Assembly: GCA_033065855.1 (NCBI GenBank)
Contig: JAVXUO010001799.1
Coordinates: 186,001 to 250,000 of the forward strand
DNA: 64,000 nt
Source: Escallonia rubra
Lineage: Eukaryota > Streptophyta > Magnoliopsida > Escalloniales > Escalloniaceae
Direction: 5' to 3'
Part shown: in pieces, positions 1 to 11,669 of the stretch
Position numbering within the stretch: the stretch's first letter is position 1
How the letters are laid out: each line of letters begins with the position of its first letter
Position numbers and translations under genes: made by a program
Notes under the pieces: model-generated
Told to the model about the DNA's origin: nothing
Database searches by the model: none
The model's input: only the letters and a program-made list of their open reading frames with translations

Positions 1-469
1 AGACAATATTTGAAGACCTTTTGGTGATTAAAGTGTCCCTAACAGTAATATTCAATTCATTCATTATGAGTCTATGGTAAGTGGTAACTTAGCTTTACTA
101 AAATTAGGTATTTTAGTTCCGGATATATTATGATGCAATCTTCACGGTGTTTTCCACATTACCAAATCTTCTCGATTTTCATGATATGCGACTAATAGTA
201 GGCAAGCTGAGAATAGATACATATATGCACCATCTTAAGAAATGATGGAATTAGTAGATTTACTTTGCAGCACAGGATCTCTTGTCAACGTTGAGAGCTT
301 GATTATATTATCTCTTAATATCATGTTTCTCTCTCTGTTATTAAGCATTGAGATAACTTGTAGATGTCATTTTTGAGTATTCTGCATGCGGCAGAATTTA
401 TATAAACAATCAAATCAGCAGTATACAAATAACATCAGGTGGCAACAATACGGTTGCTGTTACACATAC
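1..469 (-). other. TCF25-like gene, second intron (partial)
   Basis: Starts at a GT donor directly after the coding exon ending at 470 and continues off the left edge. I read both strands for the next expected TCF25 coding block and found none, so the rest of the gene lies outside the window. AT-rich, with no other recognisable content. Confidence 0.7.
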
Positions 470-1008
470 CTGAAATAGTGATATCCATCACTGGTATCCA
501 AAAGTTCCATGGACAACGACCCATCCCAACGAGGCCAATGGTCCGACAGAGGGACAAGAACAGTCTTCCTATGGTTGTGACTTCCACGTCTACCCCCATG
601 AATCTGTCTAGAACTTCCTGCTTGATGACTTTTTTCAAATGAATTGACCACTTTAGAACCAAATATTCTTCGCAGCTCATTTTCTGCATTAAGCAATTTG
701 GGATCAACTTGTAAAATGGACGATCTACATTGTTTCATCAGGCTGTTACCAACATTTACATTTGCTGGTTTGGCTTTTGAAGGACCAGGTTGACTAGAAG
801 AGACAACTTCAAGAGACAAGTTTTCTAGCTTCACATCCACGTTATTTGTACTTGAACCCAGAGCATCCTTGCTTATCTTCTTTTTCTGTTTCTTTTTCTT
901 TGATTTGTGACTAGATGTTGGAACTCTATCAACCACAACTTCACCTGTGGAGAGTTCTTTGTCATCCTCATTTTCTTTGGATGATTCGTCAACATCTGAG
1001 TCATTTCC
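470..1008 (-). CDS. TCF25: TCF25/Nulp1 homologue, coding exon 2
   Basis: Exon of 539 nt on the minus strand, preceded by a CAG acceptor (1011-1009) and followed by CAG|GTATG (470/469). Its frame joins exon 1 in phase 0. The peptide opens with an acidic Ser/Glu stretch, then a very basic Lys run (SHKSKKKKQKKK), then the family block 'NAENELRRIFGSKVV' and 'WPRWDGSLSMELL', which match the conserved N-terminal part of eukaryotic TCF25 (nuclear localised protein 1). In animals the protein is described as a nuclear repressor and, in yeast and human (Rqc1/TCF25), as a component of the ribosome-associated quality-control complex; the plant role is less clear. The exon ends two bases into a codon, so the protein continues beyond the window; roughly 250 of ~600-700 residues are visible. 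No internal stops. Confidence 0.88.
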
Positions 1009-3084
1009 CTGCAGCTAAAATTGAATGTTAGGTAGTGAATCGTTATAAACTGCAGATGTAGTTGATTGATAAGTAGAAAGATATTCATAGCACCAGGGTT
1101 TCACCAGATGAAACTCAAAACAAAAGGCATTGATAACAATTTGGGTGGGTTGGTGGAGGGGGGGGGGGGGAGGAGGGAGAGAGAGAGAGAGAGATTTCTT
1201 TTCTTTTTTTATTACGGAACTTATTCTTCCAGGTCACTGCTGGCTTTGCTACATCAGAGTTTTGACATTTTGGAATATTGTATCACAGCCAACAATGCCA
1301 TTACAAGAGTTCACATAATGTCTACATCAGAACAACTGAATGAGCAGAATCCGTGAAAGTCTAAGCTTTGTCAAAAGCACTTGGGTAGAAAGTGATATTC
1401 ATAACATGGTAAAAGGCACTGGAACTTTGTCTTAACTAGGTGGGTGCTTTGAAACACGATAACTATCTAACATGTTTTCAACGCCGTACACGTTTCCAAG
1501 CCTCCAAATTGTCCATGAACTTGTTCGTATGTCCTTTTAATGAAAAACATTCTTGGAATACATAGATCAAATTGTCTAATTTGATGTTTCGCAACGTGTT
1601 TTTTAACATGACAATGATGTCACTCAAATGACGAATTGATGAAGCAGGAGAATTGGTAATCCCTCACCAACAGGGTTTATATGGATATGGTCGATGAAGG
1701 AAGAGATATGATCCATTCTGCATATTACGCTTTCAGAGTAATATCCTATGGATGCTATTTTCAACTGACTGCTTGGTAACACTGCTCTGTATTTAATTCT
1801 TTTAGGCATTTTTTCGTACAAATCAGTTTCGTAGTCCATTCCTTGGTTTGTAAAACTAGTAGGAATCTGTTGATTTCCCTACAGTTGACGAGCACACTCC
1901 CTGCTTACCAAACTTGAAACTAGTAAAACTGCACCCTCGAGACTCAGAGATAAAAAGTGAGCTGCATATAAAAGTAAACTCAAGACATTAAGGATCATGG
2001 AAAATTTCTTTTGTGCTTGATCATATTCAAGGAATGGAAAGGATGACAAACTTAAATGGTTAAAAGACTCGAATCAACTACTGTCTCATACTGGAGAATT
2101 ATTCTAGTAAAGGGCAATTGTGGGAAGCCCATTGCAATTTGATATAGGACATTGTAGTTCTTGGAGTACATCGACTGGTTATATATTACAGAGTAAGTGG
2201 TCAGGTCTGTGCAGCAGATAGGTTAACATTAGTGCTTTCAGGCTTGTCTTTGTTGGCTTGGGAACATGGCACTTGGTGCAACCCTGCAACATGATACCTT
2301 CAAACATGGCTTTGATGCATTTCAAAAAAACAAGAGGGAAATGGAGGTCAAACAACAAGGGGGAAGCAGAGAGAATAAAAGAGATATGCCCAAGGACACC
2401 CCCAAAGGCTAAACCAGCACAAGGATTGAACTAAAGTTCATTATGCTGGCTCAAAAGCTAATTGCATAGGGTCCACGTCTTTTAAAAAGGTCAATTAGGA
2501 ACTATAGCTAAAAGCATGACCAAGAACTTCACCATTCCATAAAAGTGTGTAGACGGACAACCCTGCCTAAACTATTAAGCCCCTACGTACCCCCACAAAA
2601 AAACACCACAGAGGGAAACACTAGGCCTTTTGAGTCAAAGAAATTGCTTCCCAAACTTGGATACAGACGATCATTCCTCAGATTCGCATAGTGGGGCATA
2701 AATGCAACTGCACATACCCCGAGCGTGAATGATCCATATCATATGATGTTACTAACCCTGAAAGGCCATTTAAAGTACTATATACACCACAAGCGTATAT
2801 GTTGTTACGAATGACCCTGAAACTCGAGATAAGTCAAACTCCAAATTCTGTAGTACAATACCCAAATTCCAAAGAGCTTTTGACTTTGTAATGCACTAAA
2901 CAAAACAAAAAACACAAAAAGGGAAAAAAGGGTCATTTAGCAGCACGGCACAAATTAATCAAAACCCCATATCTGCACAGAAGCTGTAACAACAACAATA
3001 ACAAGCAATAACGGAGGCAGCTTGGCCGATAATTGCAGACAAGTAGTATTAAGTTATAGGGGATAAAAGGGATGGCAAAGAAAC
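1009..3084 (-). other. TCF25-like gene, first intron (2.1 kb)
   Basis: GT donor at 3084-3083 and AG acceptor at 1010-1009 on the minus strand. AT-rich non-coding DNA; short ORFs here have no recognisable product. I see no transposon termini in it, only a G-run plus GA repeat near 1158-1194. Confidence 0.75.
1158..1194. repeat. Poly-G run and GA microsatellite
   Basis: About 13 consecutive G residues followed by a (GA)n tract, inside the first intron of the TCF25-like gene. On the transcribed (minus) strand this reads as a pyrimidine tract. Confidence 0.9.
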
Positions 3085-3306
3085 CTGGTCCTCCTCTTCC
3101 CGGTCATCGAGGAGATGAAAGGGGTTCTTAAAGGCGGGCGACGAGTCGGGGGACTCGGGCTCGGACTCATGAGCGCTGCCTAGCTTCTTATGGGTTTGAC
3201 CATCTGCATCGGTACCAGGCTCATTCTGCTTCAAGTGTTGCTGGCGTTGCTGTTGGCGGGTTTCTTCTTGTTCTCTCAGAACTTTCTTAAGCAATCGACC
3301 AGACAT
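3085..3306 (-). CDS. TCF25: TCF25/Nulp1 homologue, coding exon 1 (start codon)
   Basis: 222 nt (74 codons) on the minus strand from an ATG at 3306-3304 to CAG|GTTTC at 3085/3084. The protein begins MSGRLLKKVLREQEE, the conserved TCF25 amino terminus (basic, Leu/Lys/Arg-rich). It continues with a Gln-rich and then acidic segment that ends in 'DDREEEDQ'. This start is chosen because the residues after the first Met match the family N-terminus and an in-frame exon junction follows. Reading past the donor gives only 11 more codons before a stop. Exon 2 continues the acidic, Ser-rich region. Confidence 0.87.
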
Positions 3307-3893
3307 CTCTTCTTCCTATCCCTCCCAAACGCCGTATCTGCCTGATATAGCTAAAGAAAAGCCTTAATAAGAGGCTGCCTGCCTGAGAGCTTGGTTCCTC
3401 CACGGTCAATATTTCCCAAAATTTGCCTTTTTTAACTTTAACCTAAATTCTTAAAAAAGAAAAAAAAACATTTAACTAAGGCCTGATTGACGCAATTTAT
3501 TTTTTCCGTTTTATAAATTGAAAAAAATAAACGCTTTTGGCGCACAGTTTTCGTTTTTTTTTTCTTCAGTTTAAAAAACTAGTTTTTAAACCAAGGTTGT
3601 TTTTTAAAACTACAAAAACGAGTTTCGGTTTTCAGTTTTTGTTTTTATTTTGAGACCACCACCCTCCCACTGCAGGCATCCACCGCCGGCGACCGGCCAC
3701 CACCACCGTCGGCCACCGCCACCGCAAATCACTACTAAAGAAAAAACTTAAAATAAAAACTGGGTAATCAAACACCAAAAAAAAACTCAAGATAAAAACT
3801 GGGTAATCAAACACCCACTTGTTTTTGTAAAAAAAAAAATTAAACTGATTTTGGTTTTTGTTTTTTTGAAACAGAAAACCAAAACTGAAAGTG
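3307..3893. other. Upstream flank of the TCF25-like gene, with a MITE-like AT-rich stretch
   Basis: Holds the 5' UTR and promoter of the minus-strand TCF25-like gene; no clear TATA box could be fixed. From about 3480 to 3893 the DNA is T/A-run rich and contains a near-duplicate block ('aaaactgggtaatcaaacacc' at about 3757 and 3796, quoted in part) and 'aaaaccaaaactgaaagtg' next to the LTR start. This resembles common plant MITE ends, but termini and target duplication are not defined. Confidence 0.4.
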
Positions 3894-4255
3894 TGTTCCC
3901 AACCTATTCTGGTCGTACCCAAAGGCCCACTGCGGTCCCATTTTCCATGACACGTCCGCACAAGCAACAGTCATTTTCAACGCTCACAACCGGTCAAAGC
4001 GTGCACACTCAAGTCACGTGCACTTCTTACTTCTTCTACGCGACTTCGTCACCAACAAACTCATCATTGCACGAAGCCTTATCACACCTCGCACGTCGCC
4101 AGTCGGCATGCCATGACACTTGCCCAAGGAGGTCGGCCTCGGCCTCCCCATTGGGGTCGGCCTCGGCCTCTCCATGTGGTTGGCCTTGGCCTTCCCCGAA
4201 GGGTTGGCCTCTGGCCTCCATCCTTAGCACATTCACTTCTCTTCAAGGGACCACA

Positions 4256-4470
4256 CATAACTCTGGGACCCCGTCGCCCGGACATAACTCCGCGACCCCG
4301 TCGCCCAGACACAACTCTGCGACCCGGTCGCCCAGACACAACTCCGCGACCCGGTCGCCCGGACACAACTCCGCGATCCCCGTCGCCCGGACACAACTCC
4401 GCGACTCCCGTCTCCCGGACACAACTCCGCGACCCCGTCACCCGGACACAACTCCGCGACCCCGTAGCCG
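4256..4470 (+). repeat. ~27-bp GC-rich tandem repeat array in the LTR
   Basis: About eight copies of a unit with core GTCGCCCGGACACAACTCCG, varying at a few positions. It produces artefactual long ORFs in several frames. The reverse-oriented relative at 9209-11669 has different arrays instead. Confidence 0.9.
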
Positions 4471-4821
4471 GCGTCCGGGCGTCGCACTTCAACACTCCGC
4501 CGCACCCGTGCGCCGCGCCGCTGATACAGCCGTGCCCCCAAGCTCTCTGTCACAATACCGTGCCCCTGGCACCATACGCACTCTGTAGCGCCCATGCACC
4601 ATCATTGACATGAACGTGCCCCCGGCATCTTACACACTCTGTAGCACCCATGCGCCGCGCCACTAACACAGACGTGCCCCCGGCACCTTACGCACTTCAT
4701 CGCGCCCATGCGCCACAATCATGTTACATGCCCCCGGGCACCACACTCATTCATCACACCATGCGCACCTTGCCTTGGTCATGGAACATGCTTCAACCCA
4801 CTCTCCGGAGTGTACATCATC

Positions 4822-5530
4822 CGCGGGGATAGGCGACTCCTCCGGGACACTATCTCTGCCAGGGAGCTCTTCAACTCCCCTTCCGCCAGGTAGACGGCTC
4901 CTCCGGGATGCTACCTCGGCCAGTCGGGTAGACGGCTCCTCCGGGATGCTACCTTGACTTGCTCCGAGTGCTCCGGCACAAGGACTCACCCGCGGGGATA
5001 GGCGACTCCTCCGGGACACTATCTCTGCCAGGGAGCTCTTCAACTCCCCTTCCGCCAGGTAGACGGCTCCTCCGGGATGCTACCTCGGCCAGTCGGGTAG
5101 ACGGCTCCTCCGGGATGCTACCTTGACTCGCTCCGAGTGCTCCGGCATAAGGACTCACCCGCGGGGATAGGCGACTCCTCCGGGACACTATCTCTGCCAG
5201 GGAGCTCTTCAACTCCCCTTCCGCCAGGTAGACGGCTCCTCCGGGATGCTACCTCGGCCAGTCGGGTAGACGGCTCCTCCGGGATGCTACCTTGACTCGC
5301 TCTCAGTGCTCCGGCATAAGGACTCACCCGCAGGGATAGGCGACTCATCCGGGACACTATCTTTGCCAGGGAGCTCTAAGTGCTCCTGCACGAAGACTCC
5401 CCTTCTGCCAGGTAGACGGCTCCTCCGGGATGCTACCTTGGCCGGCCAGGTAGACGGCTCCTCCGGGATGCTACCTCGGCCTGCGGAATAGGCGACTCCT
5501 CCGGGACACTATCTCCGTCAGGGTGCCTGC
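4822..5530 (+). repeat. 169-bp tandem repeat array in the LTR
   Basis: The unit start CGCGGGGATAGGCGACTCC recurs at 4822, 4991 and 5160, and as CGCAGGGATAGG at 5329: exactly 169 bp apart each time. The last copy is rearranged. Each unit contains internal sub-repeats of GTAGACGGCTCCTCCGGGAT. The first three copies are nearly identical, which suggests recent amplification. Confidence 0.93.
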
Positions 5531-5918
5531 GTGACTGGCCTACGTGCTCCGGCACTGGGGGCTTGCGTCGGCACCCCTAGGGACTATGACCCCCGGGTCA
5601 CTCCGAGACGGGAGCAGGTCTTCGGAGGGCATCGCGCCTAGTTCACCTGGCAGTTGGGCGTCGGGTCTTCCCCACCGCTGCCAGGCCTGTGGGACTCCGC
5701 AAGGGCTTGGATTGGAGGCTAGATCAAGGGGGTTCTCTGGCCACACCGACGTTGTGGGAGCCAGTCTTTCCAGACAGACAGAGCGACGCTGTGAGGAGCA
5801 GGCCGAGTGAATATGCGATCCGACAGTCCGTGGAGCACCGGCACCCGTGGACCCCCCGGTGACGTGTCACTCCCGGGGAGCGCCACGTGTCGGTTAATGA
5901 CATCATCATCTCAATCTC

Positions 5919-5926
5919 TATAAATA
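5919..5926 (+). promoter_or_regulatory. TATA box of the plus-oriented LTR
   Basis: TATAAATA in a CTCTATAAATAGAGG context about 340 bp before the LTR 3' end, downstream of CACGTG-type motifs (near 5884). The inverted relative has TATAAATA at the corresponding place (9552-9545). Confidence 0.7.
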
Positions 5927-6258
5927 GAGGTCTTGAGAATTCATTTGGACGGTTGGACATTTTCAGGACTTCTTCTTCACTCTCTCATATTTTCACTTTC
6001 TCACTCTAGAATCCTAGAGAGAGAAACATACAGGACCCTGACTTTGGACCTAAGCATCGGACTGTGACTGTCGTCGTATATTCATCCTGCGCTATCGCCC
6101 TCGCAGCACTGCCACCCTCAAGCTCTGTCTGGGAAGCCCTTGGTCTCTGCCCTTGTTCCACCCTTGTTGTGTCCTACATCAACATACTTGGAAGCTGACG
6201 CGGACTGCAACCTTTGTGGCACCTCCACGTAGGTACGAACCCACTTTCCTTGGCATCA

Positions 6259-8779
6259 AAGATCAAACGGAGCCTAAATTCTTAATAAGCTCGTTTATGT
6301 ATCTTTAACAAGTTTTGCATGCTTCATTTCCATGAGATCTCAAGAATCCATGTGATCATAAACTCATCATTGATGAACGATGATATTTGGTATAGTTGGA
6401 TTGGATATAACTCAATTGCTTAGCTCAAGTTGAGGTGGGGGTGCTTCGGTAGTACCCACGGTCTCACCTGGGGGATTTAAGGAGGTTATGGTTTGGACGT
6501 TTGGTAGGTCACAATGGAGTGTCAATTGTGGCATTAATACCAGGCGGTCTTGCGCTTCAAACCAATATGGAGCCATTCATGGCGGTTCTATCATCCTTCC
6601 ACCCCTTGCGGACAATCGCGCGTTGACAGATTACAAGAGGAGACATCAAAGCAGAGTGCTAAAGACACATGTCACAACTTTAACTGTCATAAAGAAGTGT
6701 GATGCATGTCCCATGTTTTTTGGTTATTCGCAAATGTGCGAAGGCAACACGTGAAAAGGATTGGCCAATCGTGTGACTCAGTTGCGTTCCCTGGCATCCG
6801 AGTCACCCTGTACCTCATTTCCAAGCACTACCATCAACGACACCGTCTACAAGGCTGACAGTTGCTTTGATTCTGCCAAGAGGCACGTTTAGTCTGAGCA
6901 TTGGTCAATCGGTTTGATGTGAGAACTTAGCCAGGCAACTTGTCCGCTCACCGCGCAAGTTACTTCCATTGCTACGAGAATTCAATCCCGAAGGCTATTC
7001 GATCGCATCTCAAGTCGCTTCCATTGCTTCGAGAATTTAAGCCACACAAAATGCTCAATCACAGTGCGAGTCAGGGCCGCTGCATTGATAAAGCGTGCCA
7101 ATTAGCATTCAATTGATCGCGGTGCAAATCATTTTGCATAGGCGTCATCTCAGTTCGTGCTGAGAAATTTTTATCGGTCAAGCGGTCAGACAGTCGAAAA
7201 CTCGGTCTGTTGGGGCGTTGGCTTGGAAGAGGCATCGAACCATGTCCTTACTAGAGATGTAGAGTTCGCGAGATGACAACAACTAGGCCATCATCCGCTA
7301 CCAAAATCATGCCATCATTGCTAGATAATGCACATGCCACGCCCAAGCCAAACCCCCCCTTGCGGGGGCATTGCCTTGGGCATTGCATCGAGTAACATCG
7401 TTGCTAGAATCATGTCATTGTTGCTAGACAACGGCCCAGCCATTCCCAAGCCAACCCCCCCCCCCCCCCTCATGCCCAAGCTGCTGCTTGAGGCACCTGC
7501 TTATAGTACCATTAGGAGGAAAAATCAAAGTGACAGTAGTAGACCATACTTTGTTCGAGGAATTATAGTACCTTTATTTTTATTTTTTGAAGGGAGAACT
7601 TTTATGATGAGACTCCTAAATCAAAGATAATAATGTATGGGAGGGACTGCAAAAAGTTTGGGAATTTTTGGACATGTATGCTATTTATTTCAAATTTTCA
7701 AAGAAAAATCATTAAAAGATACCAAAAAGAAAAAAGTTATATATCACAGAAAAATGGGAGAAAAATCTAAAACTTTGGTTATTCACAGATTGTTGTAATA
7801 TAGCATAAAAAAGATGAACATCGTAATACTAATATCCACTCCTCTTTTTACCAACTACCCATTTTGGCGACGCCATCGGGTACGTACATCGCGGGGTTTA
7901 CACTAATGGAGGCTCACAAAGGAGAAAAGAAATAAGAGAATCTAAAGTGTCATGGCATCTATGGTCTCAATGCTGTCACTATTTTGATGATCGAGAGTTC
8001 ACCACCCCAATTCGATACACTATTTCGTTGCTTCGTTTCCCTTTTTCGTATTCGGGTTCATGAAAATATGACGAATGCAGATTTTGTTATAATGCAAATG
8101 CATCGCGGTTGTAACTGCTTTTTATCTGAAAAGTAGACTCTTTTATCCGAAGAGTGTGTTATTGGTCTTACAATGTCCACTATCTTGTTGGAAAAAAAAA
8201 GGAAAAGAAGGAAATTCATGAAGTACAAGAAACAGAGCCTCACTTCTGATTCTGTTCTTTTTTTGGGCGATGGAATACACTATTGTGGTAGCTGTTTCTT
8301 GTCTTCACACGCAAATGAAGGGTATGACCTTCAAGCCCCAGTTGGCCACATCAGTTTAATGTCTAAATTTACCTAGGAATCCATGTGAGTGTCTTGTCTT
8401 GTTGTCACATGCATGACACTTTTCAAAAACTTTCAAAACATACTCTATAACCCTACAAGATAGCTCTATTCAATAATGTATTTGAGTCAAAAAAATGGAA
8501 CTTTGCGTAACCTCGAACACTATCCTTGAAGGCCAAACCTCAAAGTCCAACCCTCGGAGCCCAACCTCAAAGTGGCAACCTTGTAATCCACATGTGCACC
8601 CCGTGGACCAAATATCATTGTGAATTTCTTTTTGCGATCTTCATCAGAGCTCTCATCAATTAAAAAAAGGGAGGGGGAATATAACCCACTTTAAGCCCTT
8701 TGGGCTCGAGTCCGACCTGTCGCCGACCCATCTGACACCGTTCAAGGCTGCTGCTTGGCCTTAGTACATCAAGGCCATC
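6259..8779. other. Non-coding spacer between two inverted LTRs
   Basis: No ORF with a recognisable domain on either strand. It could be the decayed interior of the element whose LTR ends at 6258, but no primer-binding site, gag or pol remnant is visible. A local duplication around 7290-7480 (two copies of 'atgcccaagcc'-type blocks with C-runs) is the only internal repeat I see. Confidence 0.5.
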
Positions 8780-9208
8780 TGTCACGACCCGAACCCACGA
8801 GTAGGCCAGTGAGCTAGATCCGTGACCGGCCGCAAACCCAATAGACTCCAACTAAGGACTCTGCCAGGCCTTACTCGCTAAAACCAATATAAGCTGCAGC
8901 GGAAATTAACACTTCTACAAACTTTAATTACATTTTCATATTTTCATTTGAATACAACACTTATGCTAAAACTCTTCATAACTCCGATTTGTCAACAACT
9001 AAAACTAAACCAACAATCTAAATATTTAGCGACTCATTCAATGCAATCTCCAGAGCTCCGCACCAAATTGTCCCTTCTTATGCTCCTCACCGTCACCTTA
9101 CTTTCAACCTAAAATGATAAGTAAGGGATGAGCTTCCACATGCTCGGTAAGTAACCAATGATTCAACTAGGTGGACCATAGCATGCAGAAAACAACTCAC
9201 TTTATATT
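8780..9208 (-). mobile_element. LTR A, 3' terminal part (gypsy-type, minus orientation)
   Basis: Read on the minus strand, it has the hallmarks of the 3' portion of plant chromovirus (Tekay/Del-like) LTRs: 'gagc...gctcatcccttacttatc', then 'ttccgctgcag', 'ggtcacggatctagctc', and an end of GGTTCGGGTCGTGACA at 8780. It is cut at 9208 by the LTR inserted at 9209-11669 and resumes at 11670. Confidence 0.6.
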
Positions 9209-9544
9209 TGATGCTAAGGAATGGTGGGTTCGTACCTACGTGGAGGTGCCACAAAAGCTGCAATCTGAGTCAGCTTCTAAATGTACAAAGTGAGAGACAT
9301 TGAGGGTGTAGTAAGGGTAGAGAGCAAGGCTTCCCAGACAAGTCGTGAGGGATGGCAGACTGTGGTGACAAGGCCAGTAGTTGACAGTCCAAGTCAAGGT
9401 CCAATGCTACGGTCCGATGTTATGTCCGAAGTTATGTTCAATTTGTGTTTCTCTCTCTAGAATCCAAGAGCTCTCAAATTCTAGAGTGAGAAAGTGATTT
9501 TGTAAGAATGAGCCAAAAGTCCTTGAATAAGTCATAAAGTCCAC

Positions 9545-9552
9545 TATTTATA
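9545..9552 (-). promoter_or_regulatory. TATA box of the inverted LTR
   Basis: TATAAATA on the minus strand in a CCTATAAATAGTGG context. It occupies the position equivalent to the TATA box of the plus-oriented copy, relative to the conserved 3' end. Confidence 0.65.
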
Positions 9553-10269
9553 GGAAATAGTGTGCATGTGTCATAAAATGCCACATGTCATCCCCTGGGA
9601 GTGACACGTCACCAGGTGGTCCGAAAATACCGGTTCTCCGTTGGACTGCCGGTTCCCAAATTCACGCTACATGCCCCACACAGCGTCGTTCTACATGTCT
9701 GAGAAGACTGACCTCACCATGACAGCATGATCAGAGTAAGCTCGTTGCCCCAGCCATCGGTCCAAGCCCTTACTGAATCCCACAAGGTGAGTCAAGAGAC
9801 GCGCAGAGAACCTGACAGCGGTGAGGGTTGCCCCTGTAGCCAACTGCCAGGCGGACTAGGCGCGATGCCCTCCAAAGACCTACTCCCGTCCCGGAGTGAC
9901 CCTGGGGTCATCGTCCTGGGGGCGTCGATGATCACCGGTAACGTGAGTGGACATGGTCGCAGCTCAATGCCTAGTGTCATGCAAGTCACCCCAGACGGCG
10001 ATAGCTTTGTGGTAACGAGCCTATCCCGCTGCGAAAGGTCCTCGTGCCAGAGCACTACGAGTGGAGCCCCTCGGAATGAAGACTGCAATAGCTTTGTGGT
10101 AACGAGCCTATCCCGCTGCGAAGGGTCCTCGTGCCGGAGCACTACGAGCGGAGCCCCTCGGAATGCTGCACACTCCGGAGAGTGGGTTGAAGCATGTTCC
10201 ACGTCCATGGCGTGGGCACATGGTGTGGTGAATGAGTGTGATGCCTTGAGGCCTGTAACATGATTGTGG

Positions 10270-10660
10270 CGCATGGGCACGGTGCCTACAACACGAGACA
10301 TGGTTGTGGCACATGGGCGCGATGCCAATGGCATGAGACATTGATTGTGGTGCATGGGCGCGATGCCAATGGCATGAGACATTGATTGTGGGGCATGGGC
10401 ACGGTGCCTACAGCACAAGACATTGATTGTGGCGCATGGGCGCGGCGACGACCGTCACGAGACAATACCTGGTGCCGGGGCACACATCATGAAAGTGGCG
10501 CACGGGCACGGCGACGACTGTCTCGAGACAATACCTGGTGTTGGGGCACATATCATGAAAGTGGCGCACAGGCGCAACGACGACCGTCGCGAGACAATAC
10601 GTGGTGCCGGGGCACGTATCATGAAAGTGGCGCACTGGCGAGGCAACGACCATCGCGAAA
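10270..10660 (+). repeat. Adjacent 41-bp and 66-bp tandem arrays in the inverted LTR
   Basis: 'GCATGGGC(A/G)CGGTGCC'-type starts recur near 10270, 10311, 10352, 10393 and 10434 (41 bp). 'CGACGACCGTC(A/G)CGAGACAA' then recurs near 10446, 10512, 10578 and, degenerate, 10644 (66 bp). The two units share the GCGCATGGGC/GCGCACGGGC motif, so the longer one may derive from the shorter. Confidence 0.88.
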
Positions 10661-11669
10661 ATGGCGCACGGGCGCGCGTCGGGTGTCCTGTAGATGGGGC
10701 GTGAGCCGAGTGTGTATGTTATACCAAAATAATAAATACGATCTTTAGTAATGACAAATTTGGGAGTGATGGTACACGATCGTCGGCGACGGGTCATTCG
10801 GCGGTAACGCGCGACTTTAGGCGACAGGCATCACGGAGGCGGTGCGCGGCCGCAGGTGACGGATGACGGACGTCGCGAGGTTGGTGTGCGAGCATTAGTA
10901 AGCATCACAAAGACGCAAAACCCCATGAAGACAAGTGCGCGTGGGAAGGGAGGCCCAAAGGCCAACATTTGGGGGAAGGCCAAGGCCAACCCCCTTGGGG
11001 AGGCCGAGGCCGACCCCTTGGTGAGGCTGAGGCCGACCCTAGGGGTGGCCAAGGCCAAGGCCAACTCCCACAAAGGGAGGCCAAGGCCACTCCCCCTTTT
11101 GGTAAACTTCAGGCGCGCCGACGGTTGGTGTTTTGGTGCACAACACGGAGTCGGGTAGTCAAGGTACGACAAGCGTGTTGCCGTGAGTCGCACCCACATA
11201 ATGAACAAGGTGCCAAAGTCACACACGAAGCGTACGAAGCGAACAATGCACGAAAAGGACTTTGCACGAGAAGTGAGCAACCAGGGGGGGAGGCCAAGGC
11301 CAACCCCCATGGGGGGTCGAGGCCGACTCCATAGGCAAGGGGGAGGCCGAGGCCGACCGAATGGGGTTGGCCAACGCCTTTGCCCTTTGACCCTGTTGCT
11401 CCGTTTGCGTTGTCGGCCGATGTTTTTGGTGAAAAGGAGTTCGGGTGGTTGCGGCGTGACGAACATGCTACCGTGAGTCATGCTAACATGAAATAATTGG
11501 CGCCTAAGTCGTGCACGAGTCGTGCGAAGCAAAAAATGCACGTGAGTTGGGTGTGCGCACTTTGACCGGTTCGATGCGTTGAAAAGTTAACCGTTGAATG
11601 CATCGACGTGTTCGCACGAAGTGGGACCCCTAGTGGGCCCTTGGGTCCGACCAAGATAGGTTGGGAACA

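Larger units (their letters stand above)
3894..6258 (+). mobile_element. 2.4 kb LTR of an unclassified LTR retrotransposon (plus orientation)
   Basis: Runs from TGTTCCCAACC to CTTGGCATCA (TG...CA). The same sequence in reverse orientation forms 9209-11669, with matching outer ends, matching inner ends and a shared TATA region. It is GC-rich and packed with tandem repeats (4256-4470, 4822-5530). A TATA box at 5919, a pyrimidine-rich start region and a conserved 'CCACGTAGGTACGAACCCAC' tract near the 3' end support an LTR with U3-R-U5 organisation. The flanking pentamers (aagtg / aagat) match only at three positions, so it may be an old solo LTR or the 5' LTR of an element whose interior is lost. 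No primer-binding site is recognisable after 6258. ORFs inside are by-products of the repeats. Confidence 0.72.
9209..11669 (-). mobile_element. 2.46 kb solo-type LTR, inverted copy of 3894-6258, inserted in LTR A
   Basis: Bounded by TGATGCTAAGG...GGTTGGGAACA and flanked on both sides by the identical pentamer ATATT (9204-9208 and 11670-11674), a perfect LTR-retrotransposon target duplication. No internal region or second LTR is present, so it is a solo LTR, probably from LTR-LTR recombination. Its central arrays differ from those of the plus-oriented copy: 41-bp and 66-bp arrays at 10270-10660 and two ~97-bp units near 10000-10160. A GGCCTTGGCC-rich segment near 10960-11370 is shared with 4120-4220 in reverse complement. 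Confidence 0.85.

Noticed and set aside
1..3306. Alternative minus-strand ORF 1088-873 as a separate small gene
   Set aside because: It is the wrong frame of TCF25 exon 2 plus intron sequence; the splice junction and family match fix the other frame.
3851..5810. Several overlapping ORFs of 60-245 codons, Arg/Pro/Gly-rich
   Set aside because: They arise in many frames from GC-rich tandem repeats of the LTR and have repetitive, low-complexity products with no domain.
9727..11541. ORFs up to 236 codons on both strands
   Set aside because: Products of GC-rich repeat arrays in the inverted LTR, overlapping one another in several frames; no recognisable domain.
3894..11669. A single giant DNA transposon (MULE or foldback) with 2.4 kb inverted ends and inward promoters
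   Set aside because: The right arm has its own 5-bp ATATT duplication, TG...CA ends and sits inside another LTR; both arms look like LTRs. An inverted pair of LTR insertions explains it better.
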